A stretch of 37,954 nucleotides of DNA from positions 1-37,954 of the forward strand of contig CANGEC010000003.1 in NCBI GenBank assembly GCA_947452625.1. Reading direction: 5' to 3'. A model generated the notes under the pieces. The model was not told where the DNA came from. It saw only the letters and a list, made by a program, of their open reading frames with translations, and ran no database searches. The DNA comes from Burkholderiaceae bacterium (GTDB lineage Bacteria; Pseudomonadota; Gammaproteobacteria; Burkholderiales; Burkholderiaceae). Shown in pieces: positions 17,903-28,216 of the stretch (positions are counted from its first letter, which is position 1; every line of letters begins with the position of its first letter). Both the position numbers and the translations under genes were made by a program.

Positions 17903-19366
17903 TTATCGCGGCAGAACAGAAGACCCCATTAAATACTCGTCTACCGCCTGAGCGCATTGACGTCCTTCACGAATCGCCCAAACTACTAAGGACTGGCCGC
18001 GACGCATATCGCCAGCAGCAAAGACCTTCGCCACATTGGTTTGATAGGCTTTTTGACCATCTACTGTCGCTTTAGCATTGCCACGAGCATCTTTTTCAAC
18101 ACCAAAGGCATTGAGCACTTGTTGTGCAGGGGAGACAAAACCCATCGCCAGAAGGACTAAATCGGCCTTAATCTCAAATTCAGAGTTTGGTACTTCTGAC
18201 ATCTTGCCGTCTTTCCATTCCAAACGCACGCCGATCAATTTCTCAACCTTGCCGTTTTTACCCTCAAAACGCTTAGTCCCCACCGACCAGTCACGATCAC
18301 AACCTTCTTCATGAGAAGAAGAGGTACGCAACTTGGTTGGCCAATAAGGCCATACCAAAGGCTTATTCTCAACTTCAGGAGGCTGGGGAAGCAATTCAAA
18401 CTGAGTAATCTTAGTGGCGCCATGACGATTAGAGGTGCCAACACAGTCAGAACCGGTATCACCGCCACCAATCACAACAACATGCTTGCCGGTAGCGCGG
18501 ATTTCATTTTTAAAGTCTCCGGCATTCTCTTTATTTTGTGGGATCAAAAATTCCAAGGCATAGTGAACACCCTCCAACTCACGACCGGGCACGGGGAGAT
18601 CACGAGGCTGCTCCGCGCCCCCTGAAATCACAACCGCATCAAAATCTTTCATGAGCTGCTCGGGAGAAACCGTTTTGCTTGAGTAATTCTTTACCTCGGA
18701 ACCCAGCACCTCTTTACCAACAAAGACACCGGTTTCAAATTTCACACCCTCAGCCTGCATTTGCTCAACACGGCGATCAATCAGCCACTTTTCCATCTTG
18801 AAGTCAGGAATGCCGTAACGCAGTAAACCACCAATGCGATCGTTCTTCTCAAACACTGTCACATCATGGCCCACGCGTGCCAATTGCTGAGCCGCTGCCA
18901 TCCCTGCTGGGCCACCACCAACAATAGCGACTTTTTTACCGGTCTTGGTCTTAGGCGGTTGTGGCTTAACCCAACCACTCTCCCAACCCTTATCAATAAT
19001 GGCATGCTCAATAGACTTGATACCAACCGGTGCACGATTGATTCCTAAAGTACAAGCAGCCTCGCAAGGCGCAGGACAAATACGACCGGTGAACTCGGGG
19101 AAGTTATTGGTCGACTGCAATACATCTAAGGCATTCTTCCAATCACTGTGAAATACCAAGTCATTGAAATCCGGGATGATGTTATTCACAGGGCAACCGT
19201 TGTTGCAAAATGGAATGCCGCAATCCATGCAACGTGCACCCTGAATCTTCGCCTCTTCATCTGTTAATGCAGCGACAAATTCTTTGTAGTGATGGAGACG
19301 TTTAACGGGCGCTTCGTAGCTTTCATCGACGCGCTCAAACTCCATAAATCCAGTGACCTTACCCAT
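17903..19366 (-). CDS. gltD: Glutamate synthase (NADPH) small subunit GltD
   Basis: GltD delivers NADPH electrons to GltB. The 487-aa protein has the N-terminal cysteine cluster for two [4Fe-4S] centres ([17 protein letters not shown], then [12 protein letters not shown]), the FAD Rossmann motif [12 protein letters not shown] and the NADPH motif [13 protein letters not shown], plus the late [17 protein letters not shown] flavin segment. It follows gltB by 51 bp. Confidence 0.98.
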   Translation of the reverse strand: MGKVTGFMEFERVDESYEAPVKRLHHYKEFVAALTDEEAKIQGARCMDCGIPFCNNGCPVNNIIPDFNDLVFHSDWKNALDVLQSTNNFPEFTGRICPAPCEAACTLGINRAPVGIKSIEHAIIDKGWESGWVKPQPPKTKTGKKVAIVGGGPAGMAAAQQLARVGHDVTVFEKNDRIGGLLRYGIPDFKMEKWLIDRRVEQMQAEGVKFETGVFVGKEVLGSEVKNYSSKTVSPEQLMKDFDAVVISGGAEQPRDLPVPGRELEGVHYALEFLIPQNKENAGDFKNEIRATGKHVVVIGGGDTGSDCVGTSNRHGATKITQFELLPQPPEVENKPLVWPYWPTKLRTSSSHEEGCDRDWSVGTKRFEGKNGKVEKLIGVRLEWKDGKMSEVPNSEFEIKADLVLLAMGFVSPAQQVLNAFGVEKDARGNAKATVDGQKAYQTNVAKVFAAGDMRRGQSLVVWAIREGRQCAQAVDEYLMGSSVLPR

Positions 19367-19417
19367 ATTGAATCCTTAGTATCTTTTCTTAATATCTATC
19401 TGTATTGATTAAGTAAC

Positions 19418-22400
19418 TTAAGCAGCAACGGTATTGTTTTGAGCCTTTTCCCAAAGCTCACTCAAAGCACGTTTGTACTCAGTTGGGAGAACTTTGACAA
19501 AACGACCGCGGGCATTTTCCCAATCAGCTAAGAGTGCCTTAGCACGCTCTGAGCCAGTGTGACGGAAATGCCGCTCAATCAAGCCCTTCAAAATTTGCTC
19601 ATCGGTTAAGCGTTCACCGCCATCTTTTACATCTACCGGAGCATGCCACTGCGCTTGAGGCATCTTGGCAATTTGCTCAGCAGAAGGCAGAACCTTTTCT
19701 AAAGTGGCCATGCTGGTATTGCAACGCTTATCAAACAAACCATCTTCGTCATACACATACGCAATACCGCCACTCATGCCTGCCGCAAAGTTACGCCCGG
19801 TGGTGCCGAGCACAACAACTGTTCCACCAGTCATGTATTCGCAACCATGGTCGCCAGTACCTTCAACAACAGTCGTAGCTCCAGAATTACGCACCGCAAA
19901 ACGCTCACCAGCAACGCCGTTGAAGAATGCTTCACCGGCAATTGCACCGTAGAGAACAGTATTGCCCACAATAATGTTCTTCGCAGTATCACCACGGAAC
20001 TCATGAGGGGCACGAACAATCACTCGTCCACCGGACAGACCCTTGCCAACATAGTCATTGCCATCACCAACCAAATCCAAGGTAACGCCGCGTGCCAAGA
20101 AAGCTGCGAAGCTTTGGCCAGCTGTGCCATTGAGCTGAATATGAATCGTGTCATCTGGCAAACCTGCATGACCATATCGCTGCGCAATCTCGCCTGACAA
20201 CATGGCGCCGACAGTACGATTCACGTTCTTAACCGGAACAATGAAAGAGACTTTTTCGCCACGCTCTAATGCAGGTTCACTCTTCTCAATCAAGATATTG
20301 TCAAGCGCGCTTGCCAAACCGTGATCTTGAGTTAACACTTGATAGCGCGGTACATCCGCTGGCACTTGAGGAGCAGCAAAAATCTTACTGAAATCCAAGC
20401 CATGCACTTTCCAGTTCTCAATACCTTTACGGGTATCTAAGAGGTCCACGCGACCAATCAAATCATCAAATTTACGAATACCTAGCTGCGCCATGATTTC
20501 TCGAGCCTCTTCAGCAATAAAGAAGAAGAAGTTCACGACATGCTCAGGCTTACCAGCAAACTTTTTACGCAATTCTGGATCTTGCGTAGCGACGCCCACT
20601 GGGCAGGTATTTAAATGACACTTACGCATCATGATGCAACCTTCTACAACCAAAGGTGCTGTTGCGAAACCAAATTCATCCGCTCCCAACAAGGCACCAA
20701 TCACAACGTCACGGCCGGTTTTCATTTGGCCATCAGCCTGTACACGAATACGGCTACGCAAACGGTTGAGGACTAAAGTTTGTTGTGTCTCTGCCAGACC
20801 TAATTCCCATGGGGAACCAGCATGCTTAATCGAAGACAGCGGCGATGCACCGGTACCACCATCATGTCCAGCAATCACCACATGATCGGCCTTTGCTTTA
20901 GCAACACCAGCGGCAATCGTACCCACGCCCACTTCAGAAACGAGCTTCACAGATACATCCGCTTTGGGATTCACGTTCTTCAAGTCATGAATCAATTGTG
21001 CAATATCTTCAATTGAATAAATGTCGTGGTGCGGAGGGGGAGAAATCAAACCAACCCCTGGCACTGAGAAACGCAACTTACCAATGTAATCAGAAACCTT
21101 GCCACCCGGCAATTGACCACCCTCACCTGGTTTAGCCCCTTGCGCCATCTTGATCTGCAACTGATCAGCAGAACGCAAATATTCTGTGGTCACACCAAAA
21201 CGACCGGAGGCAATTTGCTTAATCTTCGAGCGCAATGAGTCCCCATCTAACAAAGGAATATTGGCTTCCACGACATCATTACCCAAAATGCTGGCTAAGG
21301 TTTCACCTTGCTTGATTGGAATACCTTTTAATTCGTTGACGTAGCGGTTCGGATCCTCACCACCTTCGCCGGTATTGGACTTACCACCAATACGATTCAT
21401 CGCAATCGCTAGAGTAGCGTGCGCTTCAGTAGAAATGGAACCTAAAGACATCGCGCCCGTTGCAAAACGTTTTACGATCTCTTTTGCAGACTCTACCTCG
21501 TCCAAAGGAATTGCTTTTGCTGGATCAATCTTGAACTCAAACAAACCACGCAAAGTCATTTGACGCTTGCTTTGGTCATTAATGATATTGGCATACTCTT
21601 TATAGGTTTGGTAACCCTTCTCAGCACCAATGCGCGTTGAGTGCTGCAACTTGGCAATCGTATCCGGCGTCCACATATGGTTTTCACCACGAATGCGGAA
21701 AGCATATTCGCCACCTGCATCGAGCATGTTTGTTAAGACTGGATCGTCACCAAACGCAGCGGTATGCATGCGCAAAGCTTCTTCAGCCACTTCAAATACG
21801 CCAATACCACCGACATTCGATGGCGTGCCCTTGAAATATTGGTCGATAACATCGTGATTTAAGCCAATCGCTTCAAAAATTTGTGAGCCGGTATAAGACA
21901 TGTAAGTGGAGATGCCCATCTTAGACATGACCTTTTGCAAACCTTTACCAACTGCTTTCACAAAGTTCTTTACCGCTTTTTCTGCCGACAAATCTCCTGA
22001 GAGCCCTTTCGCCATTTCTGCTAAGGTTTCCATGGCGAGGTATGGATGTACGGCTTCTGCGCCATAGCCAGCCAATAGCGCAAAGTGATGCGTCTCGCGA
22101 GCACTGCCAGTTTCCACGACTAAGCCAACACTAGTACGTAAGCCTTTTTCAACCAAGTGCTGATGAATGGCTGAAGTGGCTAATAGTGCAGGAATGGCCA
22201 CATGATCTGCATCCACCTGACGATCACTGACGATCAAAATGTTGTAGCCTGAACGTACGGCATCGGCAGCCTCGGCACATAAAGAGGCCAAGCGCGCTTC
22301 AATACCTGCTTTACCCCATACCGCTGGATAGCAAATATCTAATTCGTAAGAGCGGAACTTGCCATTGGTGTAATGGCCAATATGACGAATCTTAGTCATA

Positions 22401-24163
22401 TCGTCAAAATCCAAAATGGGCTGGCTCACTTCCAAACGCATAGGCGGATTGATATTGTTGGTATCGAGTAAATTGGGTTTTGGCCCAATGAATGACACCA
22501 ATGACATCACCATGTTTTCGCGAATGGAATCAATCGGAGGATTGGTGACTTGCGCAAACAACTGTTTGAAATAGTTATAGAGCGGTTTGTTTTTATTGGA
22601 GAGGACTGCCAGCGGGCTATCGTTACCCATTGAACCAATCGCCTCTTCGCCATTCATGGCCATTGGCGCCATCAAATACTTAATGTCTTCTTGGGTATAT
22701 CCAAAAGCCTGCTGGCGATCTAATAATTTTGCTGCTGGACGAATCGTGATTTTTTCATCAACGATATCTGCCTTACTGGCATCCACCTCATCCAACTTGA
22801 CACGCACTGCATCAATCCAGCTCTTATAAGGCTTTGCTTTAGAGACGGCATCTTTTAATTCAACGTCATCAATGATGCGGCCCTGCTCCATATCAATCAT
22901 GAACATCTTGCCTGGTTGCAAGCGCCATTTTTGAACAATTTTATTTTCTGGAATGGGCAATACTCCGGCCTCGGAGCCCATAATGACTAAGTCGTCATCA
23001 GTTACGTAATAACGTGCTGGACGTAAACCATTGCGATCTAGGGTGGCGCCAATTTGACGACCATCCGTAAACGCCATCGCTGCGGGACCATCCCATGGCT
23101 CCATCATGGCAGCGTGATACTCATAAAAGGCGCGACGATTGTCATCCATCAAGGTGTGCTGCTCCCATGCCTCTGGAATCATCATCATCATGGCTTGCGC
23201 CAATGGATATCCAGCCATCACCAACAACTCTAAACAATTGTCAAAGCATGCTGTATCGGATTGACCTGGGTAAATCAATGGCCAAAGTTTTTTAAGGTCA
23301 TCACCTAAAACTGGCGAACTAACCGCTCCCTCGCGGGCATTGACCCAATTGACATTGCCCTTAACGGTATTAATCTCACCATTGTGCGCAATCATGCGAT
23401 ACGGGTGGGCCAATTCCCAAGCCGGGAAAGTATTAGTAGAAAAACGTTGATGCACTAATGCCAATGCAGAGACAGTACTGGGATCTTTTAAATCCTCGTA
23501 ATAAGCACCAACTTGATTTGCCAAGAGCAAACCTTTGTAAACAATGGTGCGCGCTGACATCGATGCAACGAAGTACTCTTTGCCATGTTTCAAATGTAAA
23601 TCTTGAATAGCGTGACTTGCTGTTTTGCGGATGACGTACAACTTACGCTCAAGCGCATCGGTTGTCATGATGTCACGTCCGCGCCCAATAAAGATTTGAC
23701 GAATGAATGGTTCAGTTTTACGAACTGTCGGTGACATTGGCAGTTGGATATCCACAGGGACATCTCTCCAACCCAATACAACTTGACCCTCTAGGCGCAC
23801 AGTGCGCTCTAGCTCTTGCTCACATGCCAAACGTGAAGCGTTTTCTTTTGGCAAAAAGATCATGCCAACGCCATACTCACCAAACGGAGGCAAGGTCACA
23901 CCTTGCTTGGCCATCTCTTCGCGATAAAGCGTATCGGGAACCTGAATCAAAATACCCGCGCCATCACCCATGAGTGGATCAGCGCCCACAGCACCCCGGT
24001 GGTCTAAGTTCTCAAGGATCTTTAATCCTTGGGCAACAATCTCATGCGATTTCTTGCCCTTAATGTGTGCAACAAAGCCTACGCCACAGGCGTCATGCTC
24101 ATTCTGCGGGTCATATAAGCCTTGAGCAATGGGACGAAGTTCTGAATTAATTTGTGTATTCAT
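19418..24163 (-). CDS. gltB: Glutamate synthase large subunit GltB
   Basis: GltB makes glutamate from glutamine and 2-oxoglutarate, the main ammonia-assimilation route with glutamine synthetase. The 1581-aa protein has, in order: a short propeptide ending before the N-terminal nucleophile in [10 protein letters not shown] (Cys26), the class-II amidotransferase domain, a central domain, the FMN barrel ([23 protein letters not shown]), the [3Fe-4S] cysteines ([15 protein letters not shown], about residue 1175) and the glutamine-rich beta helix. A TTG six codons upstream is possible, but ATG 24163 with upstream CGGAA is preferred. Confidence 0.98.
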   Translation of the reverse strand: MNTQINSELRPIAQGLYDPQNEHDACGVGFVAHIKGKKSHEIVAQGLKILENLDHRGAVGADPLMGDGAGILIQVPDTLYREEMAKQGVTLPPFGEYGVGMIFLPKENASRLACEQELERTVRLEGQVVLGWRDVPVDIQLPMSPTVRKTEPFIRQIFIGRGRDIMTTDALERKLYVIRKTASHAIQDLHLKHGKEYFVASMSARTIVYKGLLLANQVGAYYEDLKDPSTVSALALVHQRFSTNTFPAWELAHPYRMIAHNGEINTVKGNVNWVNAREGAVSSPVLGDDLKKLWPLIYPGQSDTACFDNCLELLVMAGYPLAQAMMMMIPEAWEQHTLMDDNRRAFYEYHAAMMEPWDGPAAMAFTDGRQIGATLDRNGLRPARYYVTDDDLVIMGSEAGVLPIPENKIVQKWRLQPGKMFMIDMEQGRIIDDVELKDAVSKAKPYKSWIDAVRVKLDEVDASKADIVDEKITIRPAAKLLDRQQAFGYTQEDIKYLMAPMAMNGEEAIGSMGNDSPLAVLSNKNKPLYNYFKQLFAQVTNPPIDSIRENMVMSLVSFIGPKPNLLDTNNINPPMRLEVSQPILDFDDMTKIRHIGHYTNGKFRSYELDICYPAVWGKAGIEARLASLCAEAADAVRSGYNILIVSDRQVDADHVAIPALLATSAIHQHLVEKGLRTSVGLVVETGSARETHHFALLAGYGAEAVHPYLAMETLAEMAKGLSGDLSAEKAVKNFVKAVGKGLQKVMSKMGISTYMSYTGSQIFEAIGLNHDVIDQYFKGTPSNVGGIGVFEVAEEALRMHTAAFGDDPVLTNMLDAGGEYAFRIRGENHMWTPDTIAKLQHSTRIGAEKGYQTYKEYANIINDQSKRQMTLRGLFEFKIDPAKAIPLDEVESAKEIVKRFATGAMSLGSISTEAHATLAIAMNRIGGKSNTGEGGEDPNRYVNELKGIPIKQGETLASILGNDVVEANIPLLDGDSLRSKIKQIASGRFGVTTEYLRSADQLQIKMAQGAKPGEGGQLPGGKVSDYIGKLRFSVPGVGLISPPPHHDIYSIEDIAQLIHDLKNVNPKADVSVKLVSEVGVGTIAAGVAKAKADHVVIAGHDGGTGASPLSSIKHAGSPWELGLAETQQTLVLNRLRSRIRVQADGQMKTGRDVVIGALLGADEFGFATAPLVVEGCIMMRKCHLNTCPVGVATQDPELRKKFAGKPEHVVNFFFFIAEEAREIMAQLGIRKFDDLIGRVDLLDTRKGIENWKVHGLDFSKIFAAPQVPADVPRYQVLTQDHGLASALDNILIEKSEPALERGEKVSFIVPVKNVNRTVGAMLSGEIAQRYGHAGLPDDTIHIQLNGTAGQSFAAFLARGVTLDLVGDGNDYVGKGLSGGRVIVRAPHEFRGDTAKNIIVGNTVLYGAIAGEAFFNGVAGERFAVRNSGATTVVEGTGDHGCEYMTGGTVVVLGTTGRNFAAGMSGGIAYVYDEDGLFDKRCNTSMATLEKVLPSAEQIAKMPQAQWHAPVDVKDGGERLTDEQILKGLIERHFRHTGSERAKALLADWENARGRFVKVLPTEYKRALSELWEKAQNNTVAA

Positions 24164-24208
24164 AATATTTCCGAGTGGCAAGAGAGCCTGATTACTTTTG
24201 GAGGATCA

Positions 24209-24237
24209 AATATAGGTGAATACCCAGGTTGTTGCAA
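24209..24237 (-). promoter_or_regulatory. gltB: Predicted sigma-70 promoter of gltBD
   Basis: On the minus strand TTGCAA (24232-24237) is followed by a 17-bp spacer and TATATT (24209-24214). The boxes match consensus at four and five of six positions respectively and the spacing is ideal. Transcription would start near 24202, leaving a leader of about 40 nt before gltB. The promoter lies just downstream of the REP-like repeat. Confidence 0.55.
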
Positions 24238-24249
24238 TAAAAATAAAAT

Positions 24250-24307
24250 GAGTCTGTCCCATTTAATATAGACTCAAGTCAAGGGGAATTCATAAAAAGG
24301 GGACAGA
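24250..24307. repeat. REP-like inverted repeat next to the RAYT gene
   Basis: Arms TCTGTCCC (24253-24260) and GGGACAGA (24300-24307) are perfectly complementary and flanked by A/T tracts; a second small pair GAGTCT / AGACTC (24250-24255 and 24270-24275) overlaps the left arm. The GGGGACAGA-type core is the kind of palindrome often seen beside RAYT transposase genes. It fills most of the 194-bp gap between the RAYT 3' end and gltB. Only one copy pair is seen in this window. Confidence 0.5.
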
Positions 24308-24357
24308 GTAATTCTGGCAACCAGCTCTGGCGCTGATTTAAGTCACTTCAATAATGT

Positions 24358-25062
24358 CTAAGATGCTGAATTTAAAGGATTTAATTTTCTTGGTCGGCCA
24401 CGATGACGTATTAAAGTCTGCCCTAAATCATGCTTAAAGAGTTTTTTAGCGCATAGCTCGCTAACCCAAGGCTTAGAGCGCAACAAAGCATCCGTAATCT
24501 GCCGATCCTCCCAATGTGGGGCGCCATCTTTTACAAAGCTTGACCAGGACATCTGACGCTCAAATGGCGTATTGCCCAACTTCCAAAAAGACTCGTGATC
24601 TACCAACCAAGGCTCAAGCTTGTCGCCAATGTGACTTGCAAAGCTCGTCCAACTCGAATCTTGGGGGCTCGACTCAAACCCCGCTCTGACAGGATTTAAT
24701 TCGATATAACGCTGGCAACGCAAAAAATATTCTGGATCAATCAGTGAGGAACGGTACCGGCCCTCCCAAATCGTGCCCGAGCGGTGATGCTTTTGATTGA
24801 AATATTGCGCATAGCGCCGCCCCAATGACTGCATGGTTTTTGATAATGAATTTGCATACGCGGGGGTAACCAATAAATGTACATGATTAGGCATCATGGC
24901 AAATGCATGTACTGAGCAAGCAAATTGTTTAGCGGCTTCACGCAACCAGTCGAGATAAATCTTGCGATCAGCATCATCAAAGAACAGCACTTCTCGATTA
25001 TTACCGCGCACCATAACGTGCATTGCCTGACCAGGAATAACAGTGCGCGCCTGTCTAGCCAT
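24358..25062 (-). CDS. REP-associated tyrosine transposase (RAYT, Y1/HUH family)
   Basis: RAYTs are domesticated relatives of IS200/IS605 transposases that act on REP palindromes. The 234-aa product shows the HUH site MPNHVHLLVTP (His60, His62), the catalytic-tyrosine region CQRYIELNPVRAGF (Tyr119) and the GTIWEGRYRSSLID core. Near the C-terminus RGRPRK (221-226) looks like an AT-hook. The gene is full length and intact. It begins 11 bp after the mrcA stop on the same strand, so it is probably read from the mrcA promoter. There are no flanking terminal repeats of a full insertion sequence. Confidence 0.93.
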   Translation of the reverse strand: MARQARTVIPGQAMHVMVRGNNREVLFFDDADRKIYLDWLREAAKQFACSVHAFAMMPNHVHLLVTPAYANSLSKTMQSLGRRYAQYFNQKHHRSGTIWEGRYRSSLIDPEYFLRCQRYIELNPVRAGFESSPQDSSWTSFASHIGDKLEPWLVDHESFWKLGNTPFERQMSWSSFVKDGAPHWEDRQITDALLRSKPWVSELCAKKLFKHDLGQTLIRHRGRPRKLNPLNSAS

Positions 25063-25073
25063 GACGAAACAGA

Positions 25074-27410
25074 TTACTGAAGTTCGCGAGCACCGCCGCC
25101 GCTAGAAAATTCTGGGATAAACCAATCGCCATCCACTTGCGTAACTCCTGAGGGAACTTCTCGTGATCCCTGCGGGGAATCTCTTAAGGCAGTTGTCATA
25201 TAAGAAATCCACATAGGCAATGCTAATCCGCCGCCAGTTTCTCGATCACCCAAGCTGGCAGGCTTATCAAAACCAATCCACGCGATTGCCACAACTTTGG
25301 GGTTGTAGCCTGCAAACCAAGCATCATGAGAATCATTTGTTGTACCGGTTTTACCGGCAATATCGCTACGCCCCAACTTCGCTCTAGCGCTTGCAGCAGT
25401 TCCAGACTTGGTGACTTCTTGCAACATACTATCCATCACAAAAGCAGTGCGTGCATCAAGGACTCTGGGGGCATCCTGTCCCGCATGTGTTGGCTTAGCC
25501 TCAAACAGCACATTACCTTTTGAGTCGATCATCTTGCTAATTAAAAATGGATCTACCCGATATCCTCCATTTGCAAAAACACTATAGGCGGAAGCCATTT
25601 GCAACGGGGTTACCGATCCTGCACCTAAGGCCATAGTTAAATAGGGCGGATGCTTTTCAGGTTCGAAACCAAAGCGCTGAATATATTCTTGGGCATAAGA
25701 TGGACCAATCGCACGAATAATTCGCACAGAAACTAAATTTTTCGATTTGGCTAAAGCGGTGCGTAAGCGCATCATGCCCTCGTACTTTCCATCGTAGTTC
25801 TTAGGCTCCCACACCTGACTTCCTGTTTCCATACTGCCAATTGATAAAGGCGCATCATTGACCATGGTGCTTGGTGTAAAACCTTTTTCAATTGCTGCCG
25901 CATAGATGAACGGTTTAAAGGAGGATCCCGGCTGCCTTAAGGCTTGGGTCACATGATTAAATTGATTGCGTCGAAAATCAAAGCCCCCAACCAAAGAGAG
26001 AATCGCGCCAGTCTCAGCATTCATGGAAACAAAGGCAGCTTCCACTTGAGGTAACTGGGCTAACTTCCAAACACCGCCATCCATCAACAGTCTCACTACT
26101 GCGCCGGGACGCAAACGCTTTTTAGGTTGAGTGCTATCCGTCAGAGAGGCAGCTGCCAACTTCAAGCCATCACCCTTGAGGGTAATGACGTCTCCCGTAG
26201 CAATCATCACTTGCATTTCTTTAGGTTTGGCGTCTAAAACCACTCCTGACTGCAAATCATCCAACTGTGGGTACGCTAACAAGGCCTCGTCAATGGCACG
26301 TTGACGCTTTACGTGATCTTCAGGTAAGTCAATGAATCCTTCGGGTCCACGATAGGCATGACGCAAGTCATATTCAAAAATACCGCGGCGTACCGCTTTA
26401 TAAGCAGCATCTTGATCAGCCTGCAAAATCGTCGTGTAAACGTCCAGACCTTGTGAATAAATTGCTTCACCATACTGTGCAAGCAATAATTGTCGAACCA
26501 TTTCTGCAGGAAAATCTGCGCGTGTACTAAATTCATTTCCTAAGCCACGAATATGCAATTCTTCAGCCATGGCCTTTTGATACTCGGCAGGCGTGATATA
26601 CGAAAGATCACGCATTCGCTGCAAAATATATTCTTGACGTATCTTGGCGCGACGGAAATTCGTGACGGGGTTATAGGCTGATGGTGCTTTTGGCAGGCCA
26701 GCCAGCATCGCTGATTCCGCTATGCTGATATCTTTCAATTCTTTACCGAAATAAATTTGCGCTGCACTAGCAAAACCAAATGCACGTTGCCCCAAAAAAA
26801 TCTGGTTCATGTAAATCTCTAGAATCTTGTCTTTGCTGAGCTCAGACTCGATCTCCCAAGCCAACAGGACTTCATAAATTTTGCGGCTAAAGGTTTTCTC
26901 GTTACTCAAGAAAAAATTCCGGGCAACCTGCATCGTAATAGTCGACGCACCTTGAGCTAGATGGCCCCGCAAGTTTGCCGTACCAGCCCGCAAAACGCCG
27001 ACATAATCCACCCCACCATGGGAATAAAAACGATCATCCTCAGTAGCAATCACAGCATTACGCATGCTCATAGGGATTTCATTTAGAGGAATGACTTTGC
27101 GCCGTTCTTCTCCAAACTCACCAATCAATACTTTATCGGCGGTATAGATACGTAATGGCGTCTTTGGGTTGTAATCTAGCAAAACAGAAATCTTGGGAAG
27201 ATTTGGTTTAGCAATCAAGAATGCATAACCCAGCAATAAAGTAATCATCAAGGCACATACAACCCCAATAATTAATAGCGCTTTTACCAGTGGATTACCA
27301 CCAGAGCCTTTGCCAGGGGAAGATTGGGCTCCAAACTGACGCGGCTGTCTATCAGGAAACCTGCTTGAACGCTGCTTGAGCTGCGGCTTATCTTTTGGGG
27401 TGAGTGCCAT
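25074..27410 (-). CDS. mrcA: Penicillin-binding protein 1A (bifunctional transglycosylase/transpeptidase)
   Basis: PBP1A polymerises and cross-links peptidoglycan. The 778-aa protein has a basic cytoplasmic tail (1-42), one membrane helix (about 43-67), the GT51 domain (ATEDDRFYSHGGVD, EIYMNQIFLGQRAFG), an inserted OB-like region and the transpeptidase domain with SxxK in PGSSFKPF, SKN in AKSKNLVS and KTG in AGKTGTTNDS. No Shine-Dalgarno sequence precedes the ATG, and a perfect TATAAT lies only 9 bp upstream, suggesting a leaderless or near-leaderless message. Confidence 0.97.
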   Translation of the reverse strand: MALTPKDKPQLKQRSSRFPDRQPRQFGAQSSPGKGSGGNPLVKALLIIGVVCALMITLLLGYAFLIAKPNLPKISVLLDYNPKTPLRIYTADKVLIGEFGEERRKVIPLNEIPMSMRNAVIATEDDRFYSHGGVDYVGVLRAGTANLRGHLAQGASTITMQVARNFFLSNEKTFSRKIYEVLLAWEIESELSKDKILEIYMNQIFLGQRAFGFASAAQIYFGKELKDISIAESAMLAGLPKAPSAYNPVTNFRRAKIRQEYILQRMRDLSYITPAEYQKAMAEELHIRGLGNEFSTRADFPAEMVRQLLLAQYGEAIYSQGLDVYTTILQADQDAAYKAVRRGIFEYDLRHAYRGPEGFIDLPEDHVKRQRAIDEALLAYPQLDDLQSGVVLDAKPKEMQVMIATGDVITLKGDGLKLAAASLTDSTQPKKRLRPGAVVRLLMDGGVWKLAQLPQVEAAFVSMNAETGAILSLVGGFDFRRNQFNHVTQALRQPGSSFKPFIYAAAIEKGFTPSTMVNDAPLSIGSMETGSQVWEPKNYDGKYEGMMRLRTALAKSKNLVSVRIIRAIGPSYAQEYIQRFGFEPEKHPPYLTMALGAGSVTPLQMASAYSVFANGGYRVDPFLISKMIDSKGNVLFEAKPTHAGQDAPRVLDARTAFVMDSMLQEVTKSGTAASARAKLGRSDIAGKTGTTNDSHDAWFAGYNPKVVAIAWIGFDKPASLGDRETGGGLALPMWISYMTTALRDSPQGSREVPSGVTQVDGDWFIPEFSSGGGARELQ

Positions 27411-27418
27411 ATGACCGA

Positions 27419-27424
27419 ATTATA
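27419..27424 (-). promoter_or_regulatory. mrcA: Putative -10 box of mrcA, very close to the start codon
   Basis: The minus strand reads TATAAT with a poor -35 (TTAAGA, 17 bp further upstream). Transcription would begin one to three bases before the mrcA ATG. The hexamer is certain; its function is inferred. Confidence 0.4.
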
Positions 27425-27538
27425 GGATGCTTGGCCAGTTTTCTTAAATGCCGCCAAGACAAAGTCTGGAGGCAATTTCTCACAGCAGATTGCAACTTGC
27501 CTGATATCGCTTCTCAGGGCAGAAGAAAACAATGAGAT

Positions 27539-28216
27539 ATGCCCAGCCGACACATCTCCCCGCAATCCTTTGATGAGATTTTGAGTGAATTAGGGGATGA
27601 TCCTGCCATTCCAGATCCGCATGGCATCAGAAAGCCCTCCGCCCCTCGTAAGCCAACCTCACACCAATCTGTCGCTGAAAAAGCGCTTTTTTTTAATAAT
27701 TTAGAGCCTGCAAGCGTTAACAAAATTTGGTGGTTTTTTGGCGGCCTCCTCGGTGGCGCCTTACTGTTTCTTGGCCTTGGCACTTTATTTCTAGATGACC
27801 TTAAAGCCGACTCCGAAAAGTCCTTAGCAGGGACTCAAGCGCAAGTTGCTGAGCTCAAGAAAGAAATCGCCCTGCAACGCCAAAATTCAGAAAATATTCA
27901 TGATGATCTTTATCAATCAATAGATGAATTAGAAGTAAGTATTCACTCTAAAATAAAATCATCAGCCCAAACTGTAAAAATTATCGCCAAAGTTGACCCA
28001 TATGAGTCTGAAATACTCCGCTGGCGTTACCTGGGAATGACCCAAGTTGGCCAAAGCCAACAAGCCTTCTTTCAATCCAAAACTGCACGCCTTGCCTTTC
28101 AAGTTGGCAATTCTATTTTGGGTGACTGGCACCTTTCTGAGATCAAAAAAGATCAAGCAAGTATCTCCAACTCCAAAGGTAAAACTTTGTTTCTAAAGGC
28201 AATGAAAATCCAATGA
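27539..28216 (+). CDS. Secretin-partner protein: single-pass membrane, coiled coil, PilP-like C-terminus (putative)
   Basis: No family is recognised with certainty. The 225-aa product has a cytoplasmic Pro-rich N-terminus (1-62), one membrane helix (about 64-85), a heptad-like charged stretch (86-150) and a small C-terminal domain (155-225). The C-terminus has the pattern of PilP/GspC homology-region domains: YLGMTQ, then AFFQSKTARLAFQVGNSI, then WHLSEIKKDQASI. This layout combines PilN/PilO-like and PilP-like features. It overlaps the secretin gene by ATGA, so the two are translationally coupled. Start ATG 27539 follows an in-frame stop by one codon. Possible role: inner-membrane platform for the secretin. 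Confidence 0.6.
   Translation: MPSRHISPQSFDEILSELGDDPAIPDPHGIRKPSAPRKPTSHQSVAEKALFFNNLEPASVNKIWWFFGGLLGGALLFLGLGTLFLDDLKADSEKSLAGTQAQVAELKKEIALQRQNSENIHDDLYQSIDELEVSIHSKIKSSAQTVKIIAKVDPYESEILRWRYLGMTQVGQSQQAFFQSKTARLAFQVGNSILGDWHLSEIKKDQASISNSKGKTLFLKAMKIQ

Noticed and set aside
27411-27565. Open minus-strand frame running upstream of mrcA (about 93 codons), and an open plus-strand frame ending at the TGA before 27539, considered as a pilM remnant.
   Set aside because: Neither translation resembles a known family; the minus-strand frame overlaps the mrcA 5' end in another frame and looks like a shadow.
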